A DNA stretch of 64,000 nt, taken from Puffinus mauretanicus. Its lineage: Eukaryota; Chordata; Aves; Procellariiformes; Procellariidae. A program made the translations under genes and the position numbers. The first letter of the stretch is position 1. Every line of letters begins with the position of its first letter. The stretch is taken from NCBI GenBank assembly GCA_023333565.1, contig JAJKFH010003229.1, forward strand, positions 3,074,001 through 3,138,000, written 5' to 3'. Below the pieces are notes generated by a model. The model saw nothing but the letters and a program-made list of their open reading frames with translations. It ran no database searches and had not been told where the DNA came from. This document shows, piece after piece, positions 1-11,333 of the stretch.

Positions 1-3000
1 GATGGTTTCGGGTTGCTGAAGCTGTTGCGTTTTGTGGCTGTTGAAACTGGAGAAACAGACCTGCCTGTGCGACTTCACCAGTTCTTGCTAAGAATGAACT
101 GCAGCTCTGAAAGAAATATTGGACTACAGTTTACAGATGCCCAATGTCACTTAAGAAGGCCTTCTGAGGGGAATGCGGCAGAACTCGAGGAAAGTAGGGT
201 ATAAAACAGGGGCTGACTAAAGGGGCTTCTGAAGTGGGGCATCCTTGTCCTGCAGAATATCATATAAACTCTTCAGATTGAGGCAGGCATTTGTAGGAAG
301 AAACAGACTATTTCTCTCAGAGCATGTGATTCTTGTCCCCCTGATGTGAATGCAACATTTTCCCCTTTATTCAACAAAATTAGTATTTAACCCCATATGC
401 ACATTCTTTAATATTATCACATTGGTTTCGGTAACTGAAGAAATAAGCTATTACAGCGAAGCCCTGCTATTTAAACACTTGCTGAGTGGTGTAGATGTGG
501 CAAAGTGGCTGCTCGGGTTTACTATGTTGACACATCATTTCTCTCCTTTATGTTTTGCTTAGTTAGTTTGTGCCTACAAAATGCTGGTGCCTGCTGGGCA
601 TGGCTCTGATCTCAGTATCACTGAAGTTTCTCAGGCTACCTCTAGTCACCGTCCCAGATGACTTATTTCCAACACACACTAACGATAACAAGTGAGCCGG
701 GCTTGTTGATTATTGCGTTAAAAGGTGCACTCGGTGCAGGGAGCACAGCGATTGTAGAGATGTCTCTAGTTATTATTTTCTCTAACATGCAAATCTGGAA
801 CGTCACCAATGCGCTTGCCACCTGGGGATGGATAAGCCTCCAAAGACCTGAGTGCCCATGGATTAGCAAAAGTTTCTAATGACATGAGTCACATAGACAG
901 AGAAAGGGTTGGGGTTTTTTCCCAAGGACTTGACAGGGTGCTGCATGATTTTAAAAAACAGAGACACCTTTAAAGAGTGTGAGCCAGAACGCTACTCCTT
1001 GACAGGTTGTCATTTATTTAAATCAACCCTGAGTGCCTTTCTGAAAGACGTGCTACAGTCACGTAGAAGTTAATGGGCTCAGTTTTGAAGTGAGGGGATG
1101 AAATTCTGCTGCTTGTTTATGACGGAAGATAGGTGTGGATCCTCTAATGATCCTGCCTGGCCTGAAACTTTATGAAATTCTAAAGGCAGCAATAAATCAT
1201 ACCTGAGATCTCGAACAAGAGGGGGGATGGTCCTATGTGGCAGAAAAGCTTTCTTTCGCAGTTATATATGTCACAACAAACTGGGTAACAGAATTATGTG
1301 CATGTGTGGTTTTTGCTTGGTGACAAAACAAGCATTGCTTCTATGTATGTTTTCTGTGAGATACTGAACATTGAAAAATGATCAAATTAACAACCGCAAT
1401 ACATTTTCTATGTAAATTAAATGCTGTGTAGATGACACTTCTAGTGATTATAGCTCTCTACGTGACATATGTTTAATGATTTAGATTGGCTCCTGTTGAG
1501 AGGGATTTAATTTAAGGCACTTATGGCATTGGGCTCAAATTATTTGCAAGAGTTGATTGAAGCTTATGTTTTACCCTGCAGCTTGTGTTCAGCTAAGGAT
1601 CATCCGCTGAGTACATTTCATTCATCTCTTGCAGGATCTAAACTATGGGCTTTTGCCGCAGTTTGCTCTCTCCTTACGTATTGTTTAACCAGTTTCCAGC
1701 ACAATCAGCCATTGTTGTAAAATCAGATGTGAGAACAAAATTGCTGAATTCTTGTATCTGATTTTTTACTTATTTAAGTGTTAGGTCTGCAATTTCCCTT
1801 GGCAACAGGTTTTGGATGTCTAGTTCCAACTAAAATTAGCAAGAACTGGTCATCCAGCCCTTAAGAAGATTTTAAAGTCTCCACTTTTCTGTCTATCATC
1901 TGTGTCATTGGTCATCAAAGAACTGCTGATTGTAGGAACCTGTGGATTCAGAAGTGTCAAATTTGGTAGTAACTTAAACTTAATCTGAGGTATGCAGCTA
2001 CCACTAACCTTCCCTGTGCATTGTGATATTATCTCCCCATGTTGATAAACTCCACTAAGCAGTGTTTTGCAGCCATACACTCTCCATAAAACATCTGCAG
2101 GTGCACATGCACATCTCCTGCTGGAATGACATGGGAGTTGAGTGCATAGCTTTCACTGAAGCTGTTTGAGTGTGCAAGTGTGATTTTGATCCAAAATGTA
2201 AAGGTCTTCCATTAACTTTTTTAGCCTTTGGATTGGCCCCTCAGCACTCACTGGTCTGGCCCTTATTAATAGTAATGATTGTTAAATCCAGAGGGAGAGT
2301 GGGGAATAGAGAGTGCAGATAAGAGTAAATAATCAAAATGAATGTGTAATTTCCCTGTAGCACAATGCCAGCTGGCTTGGAAAAGACTGAGAGCAACTGA
2401 AGCAATGGTTATTTCATTATTGTTTGAAAACTGGATGGCTGATGATGCTCTTCAGATTTGTCAGGTAGTTGGCTATTCTATTCTGGTTTCTAGGAGCTCT
2501 GTGAAGGAGTGGGTTACTCTTCCAGGGCTCTATTAGTACAAGCTCTCCAAATGTCCAAAGGGGAGTGCATGTTAGTTCCCCTTAATTCTTTGAGGGAAAA
2601 AGTCCAGCTGTTGGCTGCTTGTATTCAAAGAAGCTGGTAGTGCTTGTGGTAGGGTGATGGCATTGGGGGACAGTGCAATACTGAAACTCAGACTGTGTAG
2701 TCTTGACCAAATAATGACCACGAAGCTTGGAGAACTTTGCACCTTGTTTGTGCCAATGACCCTTTTTCTTATAAAACCCAGCCCGTCCAGAGAAGACTTG
2801 CACTCCTTACTAGCCTAGAAACATTCTGAAAACATTCTTTTTCCTCAAGGGGAAACGAGCCAGCTTAAGCCCTGTGCGTGATATAAACCCTCTACAGGTA
2901 GTGTGGAGGACTGGCACTAGCCCACTGCAGAGAACTGCAATTCCCCTGCTGCAAATTCATCGCTGCAATCTGAGTCCATGTACTAATGAATGCTCCGACT

Positions 3001-5696
3001 CAGAACCAGGATGTCCCCTCTGCTGACTTGAAGCTAATTATACCTGTCTTCTGGGTATACTACATTTCTTGCAGGCGGTGCAGGTATGTGGGGCTAAAGC
3101 AGATGTAAAATATAGGTTGAAAGCTCTGTGAAACCCTAACAGAAAGCCTGTGATTTACAAGAGTATTAAATAGAAATTAGCTAAAGGACTTTGACAGGAG
3201 ACCAAACACTAAGCATTTTTAAGAAAAAGAGTTAGAGTAGTTTGCACACATTGTATGTGAAATTTCACGCTTTTCAGTGTGTGGATATCTTACAAACCTT
3301 CATTTTGATTTTCCTCTGCTCCCTAATGATTGTTACATTTCCCTTTCAATATGGAGTATTTCCTGGGACACACTTTTGATTTCATATTCACTGTAGCAAA
3401 CTGAAATATTAAATTGTTTCAGACAGTTAAACTACAGCCTATAGTTTTATGGTGTTAACTATCAATTAAAAGAAATGCAAGTTATTATATTACGGCACCT
3501 CCTGGACAGTCGCTGGTGGAAGCGTTCCTTCTGGGGAGTTTGGAGGCACCTCTTTAGGTGATGCTCTGCTCAGTCCTGGTCCTGGAAAAGTAACTTGTAA
3601 TTCTAGAGATAGCCACTGACTTTCAATGTGCATCAAGAAAAGGAGAGTCTCAGGAAATAATACCAGAAATTGGTATAACTGAAGTGTTAATTGCGTATAA
3701 TAGGGAGTGTATAATAAATTACTTTTAAATTAAAATAAAAGATATCTTTCTCATTAAAATAAATAAAGATATCTTTCTCAGATCATTTTGCTGAGTACAT
3801 AAACCATAATCACACTAGTCTTCAGAATATTATTAAAAGTTTATGCAAATCAGAAATGCTGGATGCAAAATCCAGCTCCATAAAATTGACTAAACCCCAA
3901 ACATAGATAAGAGGTTTGGGGAGGGAAGTGGGTATGAAAACCTGAATCTTACTGTTCCCGTTCATACTGGAGTTCTGACTTTTGATTTGCCTAGAAGAGG
4001 AATTCAGCTACATCAGCATACATGTGGAATGAAAAGAAGATATAAAGCCATGGTTATAACTCTTCTTTTACAAAAAATAATTTTTTAATAATTTCTCCTC
4101 TTCAGGTTGTTTGCTGTATGAAGGACGCAATGCACAAAATTACCATGTCAGGAATTCAGTTGCATTGCTTGTTCTTTCAGGCAGCACATGCATTGTCCAT
4201 AATCATGGGATATTCTACTTTTTAATCTCTGCCTTCATATCCTGCCAAAAATAATACCAGTTGATCTTGACAGGATTTCGACATGCAGTTTTAGTGTGCC
4301 AAGAAATGGTTTCTTAAATTTGTCCTTCATGAACTCTGACAGATGGTTTTTCTCTATTGTGGCTAAATTTTTGCTGTATACATTATTTTGTGAGCAGAGG
4401 TAGACTGAAGGTTTGAATTCCAGAAAAGGCAGTAAAAATGTATTATTAGGCATTTAGAATTCATTTCTATTCAATAAAGCTTCAGCAGTAAGCTGAATAA
4501 GCTTATTAATATAAGAAATTGATGTTGGTCCTTGCTACAGTTCATTCAATGTGTGAGAATTTGCAAAAATGAAAAGCAGGAGAAAATAGAAGAAAATTAA
4601 AAAGAAAAAGGTCATCAAAAATCTTCTGACTGAGAAATTCCTGTTTCCTTAATATTTGGTTTATTTTTTCAAGTGTTATCTGGTTAGCTTATTGGAGCAT
4701 AATTTGGATCTTTTCAAAGGTGCATTTATCTTTAAAATCTTCTTCTGTGGTAACTAAACACTTTTTAAATAGCAAATGAGCCCAGATGGCCTGTATTCAA
4801 GAAGTCTGGGGGGAAAAAACAGCAGAAAAGCAAACTAGCTGAGCTGCTAACAAAATATGCAGTTTCTCATTAGTGTAGGAATCATTACCAGAGGACTCAG
4901 AGGTAGCAAACATTGTTGTACCAGTTTTTGGAAAAAGGTGTTTGGGACTTATGTTGAGAATTACTAGCAAATTCATTACCTGGAAGATCGATTGAAAGGA
5001 AAAATTACAATATGGAATTTATAAAATGGTTGATGAAAATAACCTGAGTTATACATATTTGATGGTTAATTCAAAAATTAAACTAATTACATTAACTCTT
5101 GCTATTCAGAAAGGGCACCTCAAAAATACTGTGAATACTTCCTTGAAAATATTGGTGCAGCATGCAACAAAAGTCAAAAAAGCAAATAGTTTTCAGAGTT
5201 TTAGAGAAGCAATACAGACCAGAACAGCAACACTCTCATAACAGGGCACAAATTCATGCCATGGCCCCTATGTTTTTAGATCAAGAAAAACGATGACAGA
5301 TCCCTCTGGCTGCCATGGTATCTAAAGCCCAACTTTGTGTGTTGTTACAGAGAGCAACCCCGTTTTGACAAGGAGCAGCAGAGGTCAGCCCTGCAGCCTG
5401 CTTGGCACCACGTGCTGCCTTTCTGCAGGACGCCCGCTCCAGCCGCCTGGGGCAGACCCAGAACAAGAGCAGCAGCACTTCTGCTCCTTCGCGGGGACAC
5501 TCGTGTCCCTTAGCAGGGAGTTTTGCAGCCTCATATTTCAGGACACCAACTCCAAGCTAACAGCTTTCCTGTCATTCATATGCAGAAGACACACGACGCG
5601 CCTAGTCCTACTGTGCTTGCCGGTGCATGCGCCTTGCCAGAGGTGTATGGCGTGCTCAGCCCCCATGCAGCAAACCCTGCTCTTGTCAGCAAGAAA
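1..5696. other. Non-coding, mostly unique DNA
   Basis: No gene is recognisable here. Open frames up to about 5.28 kb are 76 codons or less on either strand, as expected by chance. The DNA is AT-rich, becoming GC-richer from about 5,335. A 136-codon frame at 5,335-5,745 runs straight into the CR1 end at 5,697, so it is not a conserved coding unit. Small items inside are a near-tandem duplication at 3,730-3,780 and an octamer-type motif ATGCAAAT at 3,843-3,850. I see nothing else that stands out. Confidence 0.6.
3730..3780. repeat. Short tandem duplication, about 25 bp
   Basis: Two adjacent copies of a unit that begins TTAAAATAAA and ends GATATCTTTCTCA, at 3,730-3,753 and 3,754-3,780. The second copy is 3 bases longer in its A/T-rich half. 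This is a local duplication; no function is implied. Confidence 0.8.
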
Positions 5697-6375
5697 TCAT
5701 AGAATCATAGAATCACAGAACGGTTTGGGTTGGAAAGGACCTTAAAGTTCATCTAGTTCCAACCCCCCTGCCATGGGCAGGGACACCTTCCACTTAGATC
5801 AGGTTGCTCAAAGCCCCATCCAACCTGGCCTTGAACACTTCCAGGGATGGGGCACCCACAACTTCTCTGGGCAACCTGTTCCAGTGCCTCACCACCCTCA
5901 CAGTAAAGAATTTCTTCCTAATATCTAACCTAAATCTACCCTCTTTCAGTTTAAAACCATTACCTTTTGTCCTATCACTACACTCCCTGACAAAAAGTCC
6001 CTCCCCATCTTTCTTGTAGGCCCCCTTCAGGTACTGGAAGGCTGCAATAACGTCTCCCTGAAGCCTTCTCTTCTCTAGGTTAAACAACCCCAACTCTCTC
6101 AGCCTGTCCTCATAGGGGAGGTGCTCCAGCCCCCTGATAATCTTTGTGGCCCTCCTCTAGACCCACCCAGGTTCATGTCTTTCTTATGCTGGGGGCCCCA
6201 GAGCTGAAGGCAGTACTCCAGGTGGGGTCTCACCAGAGCGGAGTAGAGGGGGAGAATCACCTCCCCTGGCCACGTTTCTTTTGATGAAACCCAGAATACG
6301 GTTGGCTTTCTGGGCTCCAAGCGCACATTGCCAGCTCATATTCAGTTTTTCATCCACCAATATCCCCAAATGAAA
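5697..6375 (-). mobile_element. CR1 LINE, 5'-truncated 3' end, minus strand
   Basis: The left edge is the reverse complement of the CR1 3' tail (ATAGAATCATAGAATCA, from 5,702), followed by the complement of the conserved 3' UTR (TTGGAAAGGACCTTAAAG). Further right come the ORF2 C-terminus and the segment encoding [14 protein letters not shown]. Homology fades near 6,375, so about 680 bp remain of a roughly 4.5 kb element; such 5' truncation is usual for CR1. ORF2 needs a frame change near 6,150. The 99-codon uninterrupted C-terminal frame suggests a fairly young copy. The 3' end points left. Together with the plus-strand copy at 6,826-7,019 it forms an inverted pair. Confidence 0.93.
5794..6093 (-). 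pseudogene. CR1 ORF2 C-terminal remnant
   Basis: A 99-codon open frame on the minus strand encodes the extreme C-terminus of the CR1 ORF2 protein (endonuclease and reverse transcriptase polyprotein), downstream of the catalytic RT domain. Visible family signatures are [15 protein letters not shown] near the start, [20 protein letters not shown] in the middle, and [10 protein letters not shown] with a DGALSNLI ending. The first methionine is internal to ORF2 and is not a real start. The endonuclease and RT catalytic parts are missing, so it is dead as a retrotransposase. More ORF2 continues to about 6,326 in other frames. Confidence 0.9.
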
Positions 6376-6707
6376 GTTTCTCCTTATTTGGTGGAGAGTC
6401 CCTCCACACGCTTGTCGAACAGACCTGGAAATTGATAACAAACCCTCGCTTGGCTTTGAAAATCTGGGTCTTAGTATGTTATTCTGCCCCATATCCCTGC
6501 CGCTGGAGGAAGATGAGAGTGCGGGGAACCAGGGAAGCGCACGTGGCTGCGCTTGGCATGACACCGGCTCCAGTTCTGTACCATGTGTCAGCCCCAGGGG
6601 GCTGCAGTAACTTCTGCCAGCTGGTGACAGCTGGGAGCAGGTTGTCTGCCAGCTGTGGATGTGCTGCAGCTGCACGTCCTACTGCCATGCCTTCCGCCAA
6701 AGGCAGC
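6376..6707. other. GC-rich spacer, nothing recognised
   Basis: Moderately GC-rich sequence between the minus-strand CR1 and the polypurine tract. A 163-codon minus frame (6,184-6,675) crosses from the CR1 into this spacer and is therefore a read-through of repeat and flank. I see no motif that identifies it. Confidence 0.5.
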
Positions 6708-6807
6708 AGGAAAGGGAAAAAAGGAAAAAAAAGGAAAAAAGGAAGAGGAAGAGGAAGAGGAAGAGGAAGAGGAAGAGGGGAAAAGAAAACAAAAAGGCGA
6801 AAAGGGT
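6708..6807 (+). repeat. Polypurine tract with GGAAGA hexamers
   Basis: Bases 6,708-6,789 are purine only on the plus strand, continuing purine-rich to about 6,807. The left part is A-rich (GGAAAAAA units) and 6,741-6,780 is a GGAAGA-type array of about six copies. It makes artificial Lys/Glu/Arg-rich frames on plus and Phe/Leu-rich frames on minus. Such mirror-symmetric purine DNA can form triplex (H-DNA). It abuts the plus-strand CR1 tail. Confidence 0.95.
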
Positions 6808-6825
6808 GGTGAAAGGGTTTATGAT

Positions 6826-7019
6826 GAAGGTGGTGAAACACTGGAACAGGTTGCCCAGAGAGGTGGTAGATGCCTCATCCCTGGAAGCATTCAAGGTCAG
6901 GTTGGATGGGGCTCTGAGCAACCTGATCTAGTTGAAGATGTCCCTGCCCATGGCAGGGGGGTTGGACTAGATGACCTTTAAAGGTCCCTTCCAGCCCAAT
7001 CTATTCTATGATTCTATGA
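6826..7019 (+). mobile_element. CR1 LINE 3' end, plus strand
   Basis: About 190 bp of CR1 3' terminus. It starts within the last ORF2 codons (frame reading [20 protein letters not shown], stop after SNLI), then the short 3' UTR with GGACTAGATGACCTTTAAAG, GGTCCCTTCCAGCCC and the terminal ATTCTATGATTCTATGA. It is strongly 5' truncated. Purine tracts lie on both sides, so it probably inserted into or beside an existing purine-rich array. It is opposite in orientation to the copy at 5,697-6,375. Confidence 0.93.
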
Positions 7020-7160
7020 AAAGGAAAAGGAAAAGGAAAAGGAAAAGGAAAAGGAAGAGGAAAAAGGAAAAAGGAAAAAAGGAAAAAAAAAGAAAAAAGG
7101 AAAAAGGAAAAAAGGAAAAAAGAAAATTAAAAAAGCAAAGGGAAAAGGGAAAAGGAGGAG
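7018..7160 (+). repeat. Polypurine AAAAGG microsatellite
   Basis: Bases 7,018-7,126 are purine only, beginning right at the CR1 tail with AAAAGG units that decay into GGAAAAA-type units. A second purine stretch follows a short TT/C interruption and ends at 7,160. It could be an expansion seeded at the CR1 3' end or the right half of a target array split by the CR1. The frames across it encode only Lys/Arg/Glu runs. Confidence 0.95.
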
Positions 7161-10100
7161 TGCTGCAACTCACTGCATTAGCTATAGGCCAGCTGGGCTC
7201 CCAGCTGAGACACTTGGATGGGTTTCCCTCGAGCAATGAGCAAGGAGGCAGCATATCAGGGGACAAGGACAAAGCTGCACGATCCCTCTTTCCCATTTTT
7301 GGGTGTAAATGGATGACACTTGAGCTGCCTAAGAGCTCTTCTCATTACTGCAAATGCCTCCTCTTGAAAGCTGTGTGTGGAGTCCACACGTTTAATCATG
7401 TCCATCTCATCAGGATGTGAGAAAACCTATTTCTCCTTGCCTAATGTGGCAAATACTTTATTTCAGCAGTGATCCCTTTTAACAATTCTGTGTGAACCCT
7501 ATGAATGAACAGCTTCCTTGTTTAAGGCATTTTCTGGCAATCACAAAAAATTAGAAATTAATCTCTTTCTCTGAAAGCCCCATGTAATGTTTGTAAACGT
7601 TTTAGTGTGGAGGTTGTGCACTTTTTACAAAAACATGTAAAAATTAATTTCATTATTGTTTTATCTTGGAAGGAATCTTGCCATATGCCCTACATAAAGC
7701 CAAATGAATTTAGGAAATGCTGACATGAACTTTACCTAAATTTCTCTATGACATTCATCAAATTCAAAATTAAAAATCATTTTTTTGCACAAAAGCAATG
7801 CAAACACAAGTTAATTCTTTTTTTCTCTGAAAATGGAGAGATGTGAAAACTATCTGAAAAACAGTAGGATATTCTTCTCATGTTATCAAATTTAATTCTC
7901 AGTAAGACAAGACAAAAGACATATTTATAAATTACTTGCAGAATAAGCCTGAATCACACTTTACACAGCAGTCCTGGTTGCAGCCCTGGCTTGTGGAGTT
8001 TTTGTTATTGACATCCAAATGAGTAAAAATTTAATACGCAGTTTCTGAAGAAATGTTTTCTTTGTCTCTCATTATGCTAAGACTTGTATGTCTAAACTTA
8101 TTCACATGACTGCACCTACTGAGCTCAATGGGACTAAAGTTAAAACTAAGCCAGTGCATACTTCTTTGCATGGTAGGTGTTACAGAGCTAAAATATTCTC
8201 ATCTTGGTAGAAGAGATTTTATGCAGATGGATGCACAGCGTGGGTCTCCAAACCTCGGAAGTTATATGTGCGTGTAAAATCAGCCACTTTTTTTCTAGAT
8301 AGATGAAGGACAGTTTTCTCACTTTTTTCAGGTCTATGCCTGAGAAAATCTTTATAAAGGGCTATTACAAGAGCCTGACGGGGCTCCCAGTTCAATGGAA
8401 ATAACAATATCTACCTTAAAAACTGAGTGCTCAGAAAGCTAGACCTAACCACAGTCTCACTGCAGGAGATGATACTTTGCAGAGCACTGACTGTAGACTT
8501 GAGATTAGGAAGGAGATTGATAAAGAAAACAATTACTTCGTTCTAAATAGAAAAAGAGAGCCAGAAAGAGACAAGAAGAGGTTTGGAGTTACTGTACTAT
8601 AGGTATCTCAAATAAAGACAATAACTGAGCAAGAAGGGTTGCAAATACATCTGAAAACATGGTGATAGGTTTGACTGGAGACAGTCCTCTTTGACGTGCA
8701 TGTGAAATTCAATTCACTCTCTACACTTTGCCTAGTCTCACTTTTGGGTCACTGCTGTCCAGCAGAAAATACACAGAGGCTGGACATTTGCTCAGTTGTT
8801 TTTTTCCTTGTTTAAATTACAGCAAAGCTTTTAGTATTACAAACAATTTTTTTTTTTATTTTTGACTATGCATGTTCTCTTGATGCTTCAATGATTAAAG
8901 GGCCCTTTTACAAAAAAAGGAACTCATTTCACGAAAGAAGGCAGCTGCTTTGACAGAAATTTACAGTCACCATTAAAATCTTTAAAAAGCAAACCCAAGT
9001 AGAGTACTAAGGAAGTAGGTTTACACCAAGGTAAACCATAGGGGGCTTTTAAGAGGTATGGCACCTTTCCGTGGATTTGCTGAGTTTCTTGCTGTGACTG
9101 TAGAGTAACACCACTGGGAGTGCAGGCAGGGGCTCAGTCTCCTTGAGGGTCTCATATTTTCCATTTGCATAATTTAACATTACAGTAGCATTATGGTTAC
9201 TTGCCAAAAAAGGATTTTTCAGGTTTCCCACCTTTTGAATATTGCTGATGCAGATTCACAGCAAAGAGGAAAATGACATGGAGAAATTACTGGTTTGTCT
9301 TTTTTATTTAAAACACAGCATGGCCTGGGTTTGCTTTGATGTCCTGTTAGTAAGACTGTTTTCTCCCCTCGGCACATTAAATTATATTATCAGCACTAGA
9401 AAAAAACCCAAACCACAACAAAACAAAGAGAGAAAGTGCAGATAGGTCTGGATGAACTCCATTTTATGGAGGTATGAGACTGAGAAACACAGTAAAGGCC
9501 TGCTTCCTTAGCTCTGTTAGATTTTTGCTCTGTTTGCTGTTCTGCAGGGTGGCCAGGAGCTGGGCAGCATACCAGCTCTGGCTTTCTGGCTCCCGGCCGC
9601 AGCACACACACACCAGCATGCATACCGGCTCGGCAGCACCCTACCGACACAGCTCTGCCGCACCCGGTCCCAGAGCCCGGCTTCGTGGCATTAGCACAGG
9701 CTTTGCGTGCTGAACTGTACTGCACCGTGGGGCACAAATATGTCTTTATATGATGATCCAAAGTCATGCAGGTGGATTTCCCTGACCCCTTGTTTTGAGT
9801 TTTTAATTAAAATGCCTTTCCCACCCTCCTTTTCTCACCCCTGGTGCTTCCCCCTCCCAGCGCATGCACATCTGCTCGGCTCAGAGGGTGGCACCCTGCA
9901 TGGCGTGCTCTTCCTAAGCAGAGCTGGTTACTCGTGTTCAGGCTTCCTACCCAAATAGTGAAGAAAGGTCACTCAATGGCCTGGAAAAGTAACTTAATGG
10001 CATTTCCGGCAGAAGCCTTCCTCTGTGCCTGATTTCCCACTCCTCAAACAGATCATTGCAGTTGGAAATGCCCCTGGGAGCTTCCCCTGCAAATACTGCA

Positions 10101-10474
10101 TGGCAGGACTGAGCAAAACACAGGAAGGTTCTGCCAGCTCACCACGGGGCAATGGCCACCATGCGCCCTGGGGCTCTTCAACCTCCTTCCCGGGGGGCCG
10201 GAGCCCCCTTTGCAGGACACAAGCCTACAGCTGGGGAAGCAGGCGCAGGGTATCGCCTGCTCCTGCTGCACCCACGGACTGTCTCCTTTCCAGAGAGACT
10301 TGTAAAGCTTCCCGTCTGCTGGCAGCGTAAGGGTCTCAAAAGCTCCTCAGCCAGTGTGGTGAAAATGGGCTGTGTCTTGGAGGGCAGGGGAGTGCGTAGC
10401 ACAGTTGGGGTTTAAAAGGGTGCAGAAAAACCTTTACAAATTGAGATACAACTCCATGCAATTTACAACAATTT
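7161..10474. other. Non-coding DNA, no gene seen
   Basis: AT-rich to about 9,500, then GC-richer patches at about 9,540-9,720 and 10,050-10,350. Open frames reach 123 codons (9,396-9,767, minus) but overlap others in several frames and match nothing I recognise. A possible old interspersed repeat lies at 8,095-8,175. No splice-flanked exon is evident. Confidence 0.55.
8095..8175. repeat. Possible ancient amniote repeat fragment
   Basis: The stretch with GAGCTCAATGGGACTAAAG followed by TTAAAACTAAGCCAGTGC resembles an old repeat seen in birds and reptiles, in which a TCAATGGGACT core is followed by CTTAAAGTTAAGCA-like sequence. The match is by memory, short and diverged, and I cannot name the family. 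Confidence 0.3.
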
Positions 10475-10496
10475 AAAACAAACAAACAAACAAAAC
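10475..10496 (+). repeat. AAAC microsatellite, about 5 units
   Basis: Simple CAAA repeat following an A/T-rich run. Short; no further significance seen. Confidence 0.9.
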
Positions 10497-11115
10497 TAAT
10501 CTCTTGGTGATGGAGCAACTGCAGACTGCTCACAGATGTAAAAAAGGGAGAAACCAGTCTGTGGGGCTGACCACCAAACCATGACCATCTTGCTGATAGA
10601 TCGTGCTGCATCCATTTTTCCTGCCTCTTCATCTGGTTTTGCTGCTGCTAGTGTCGCGTGAAAGCTTTCAGAAATGCGCAGGGGACAGAATACCGCAAGC
10701 GTTAGCATCGGGTGAAGGATGAAGAAGCACAGTCGTCCTCGGCCCTTACTCAGGGAGAGCTCTGCTGGTGCCGCTTTAACCCCCTGTCTGCCCAGCACCT
10801 AATGCAATACATGCGGTAGCAAGGTACAGTAAATAGGCATGAGCAATATGCCCTGTTGGTATAAATTCACACAGCCGTGCCGGTTCCACCAGCATACCAT
10901 TTGCCGTTATATCCTTCGCACACGCCACATGAAACCAAGACTTTTTAGCTTCTCTCTGAGGACAAGAAGACTCGAACAAGCCCTCTGTCCATCTGTCAGT
11001 CATTTCCATCTGTCCTGGCAAGTACACAGCAGCTTTCTCAAAGGTAATTCCTCTCCTGTGAATTTTGTCAGGAGCAGCTGGCAGGGAGAGAAGAGCAGCC
11101 AGCCCCGCAGCCCCA
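10497..11115. other. Unremarkable non-coding spacer
   Basis: Mixed-composition DNA with overlapping frames of about 100 codons or less on both strands, none recognisable. It leads directly into the minisatellite. Confidence 0.5.
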
Positions 11116-11333
11116 CAGGGCCAGGCAGGACAGGCAGGGCAGGCAGGGCCAGGCAGGGCCAGGCAGGGTCAGGCAGGCCAGGCAGGGCCAGGCAAGGCCA
11201 GGCAGGGCCAGGCAGGGCCAGGCAGGCCAGGCAGGCCAGGCAGGGCAGGCGGGGCCAGGCAGGGCCAGGCAGGCCAGGCAGGGCAGGCTGGGCAGGCAGG
11301 ACATATGGGGGCAGGCAGGGCAGGCAGACATAG
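11116..11333 (+). repeat. GC-rich minisatellite, GGCCAGGCAG-type units
   Basis: Some 218 bp built from variants of GGGCCAGGCA, with 5-, 9-, 10- and 14-base spacing as GGCAG and GGCCAG submotifs are shuffled. Near-stop-free on both strands, it creates collagen-like Gln/Ala/Gly-rich frames on plus (10,839-11,333 and 11,065-11,691) and Pro/Leu/Ala/Cys/Trp-rich frames on minus. Those frames are artefacts of the repeat. Bases 11,137-11,168 also fit the G-quadruplex pattern (four GGG runs, loops 6, 7 and 7). Confidence 0.95.

Noticed and set aside
5335..5745. 136-codon plus frame
   Set aside because: It crosses the boundary into the antisense CR1 tail, so it cannot be a conserved gene.
6432..7420. 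Lys/Glu/Arg-rich frames on plus and Phe/Leu-rich frames on minus
   Set aside because: Products of the two polypurine tracts and of the CR1 tail between them.
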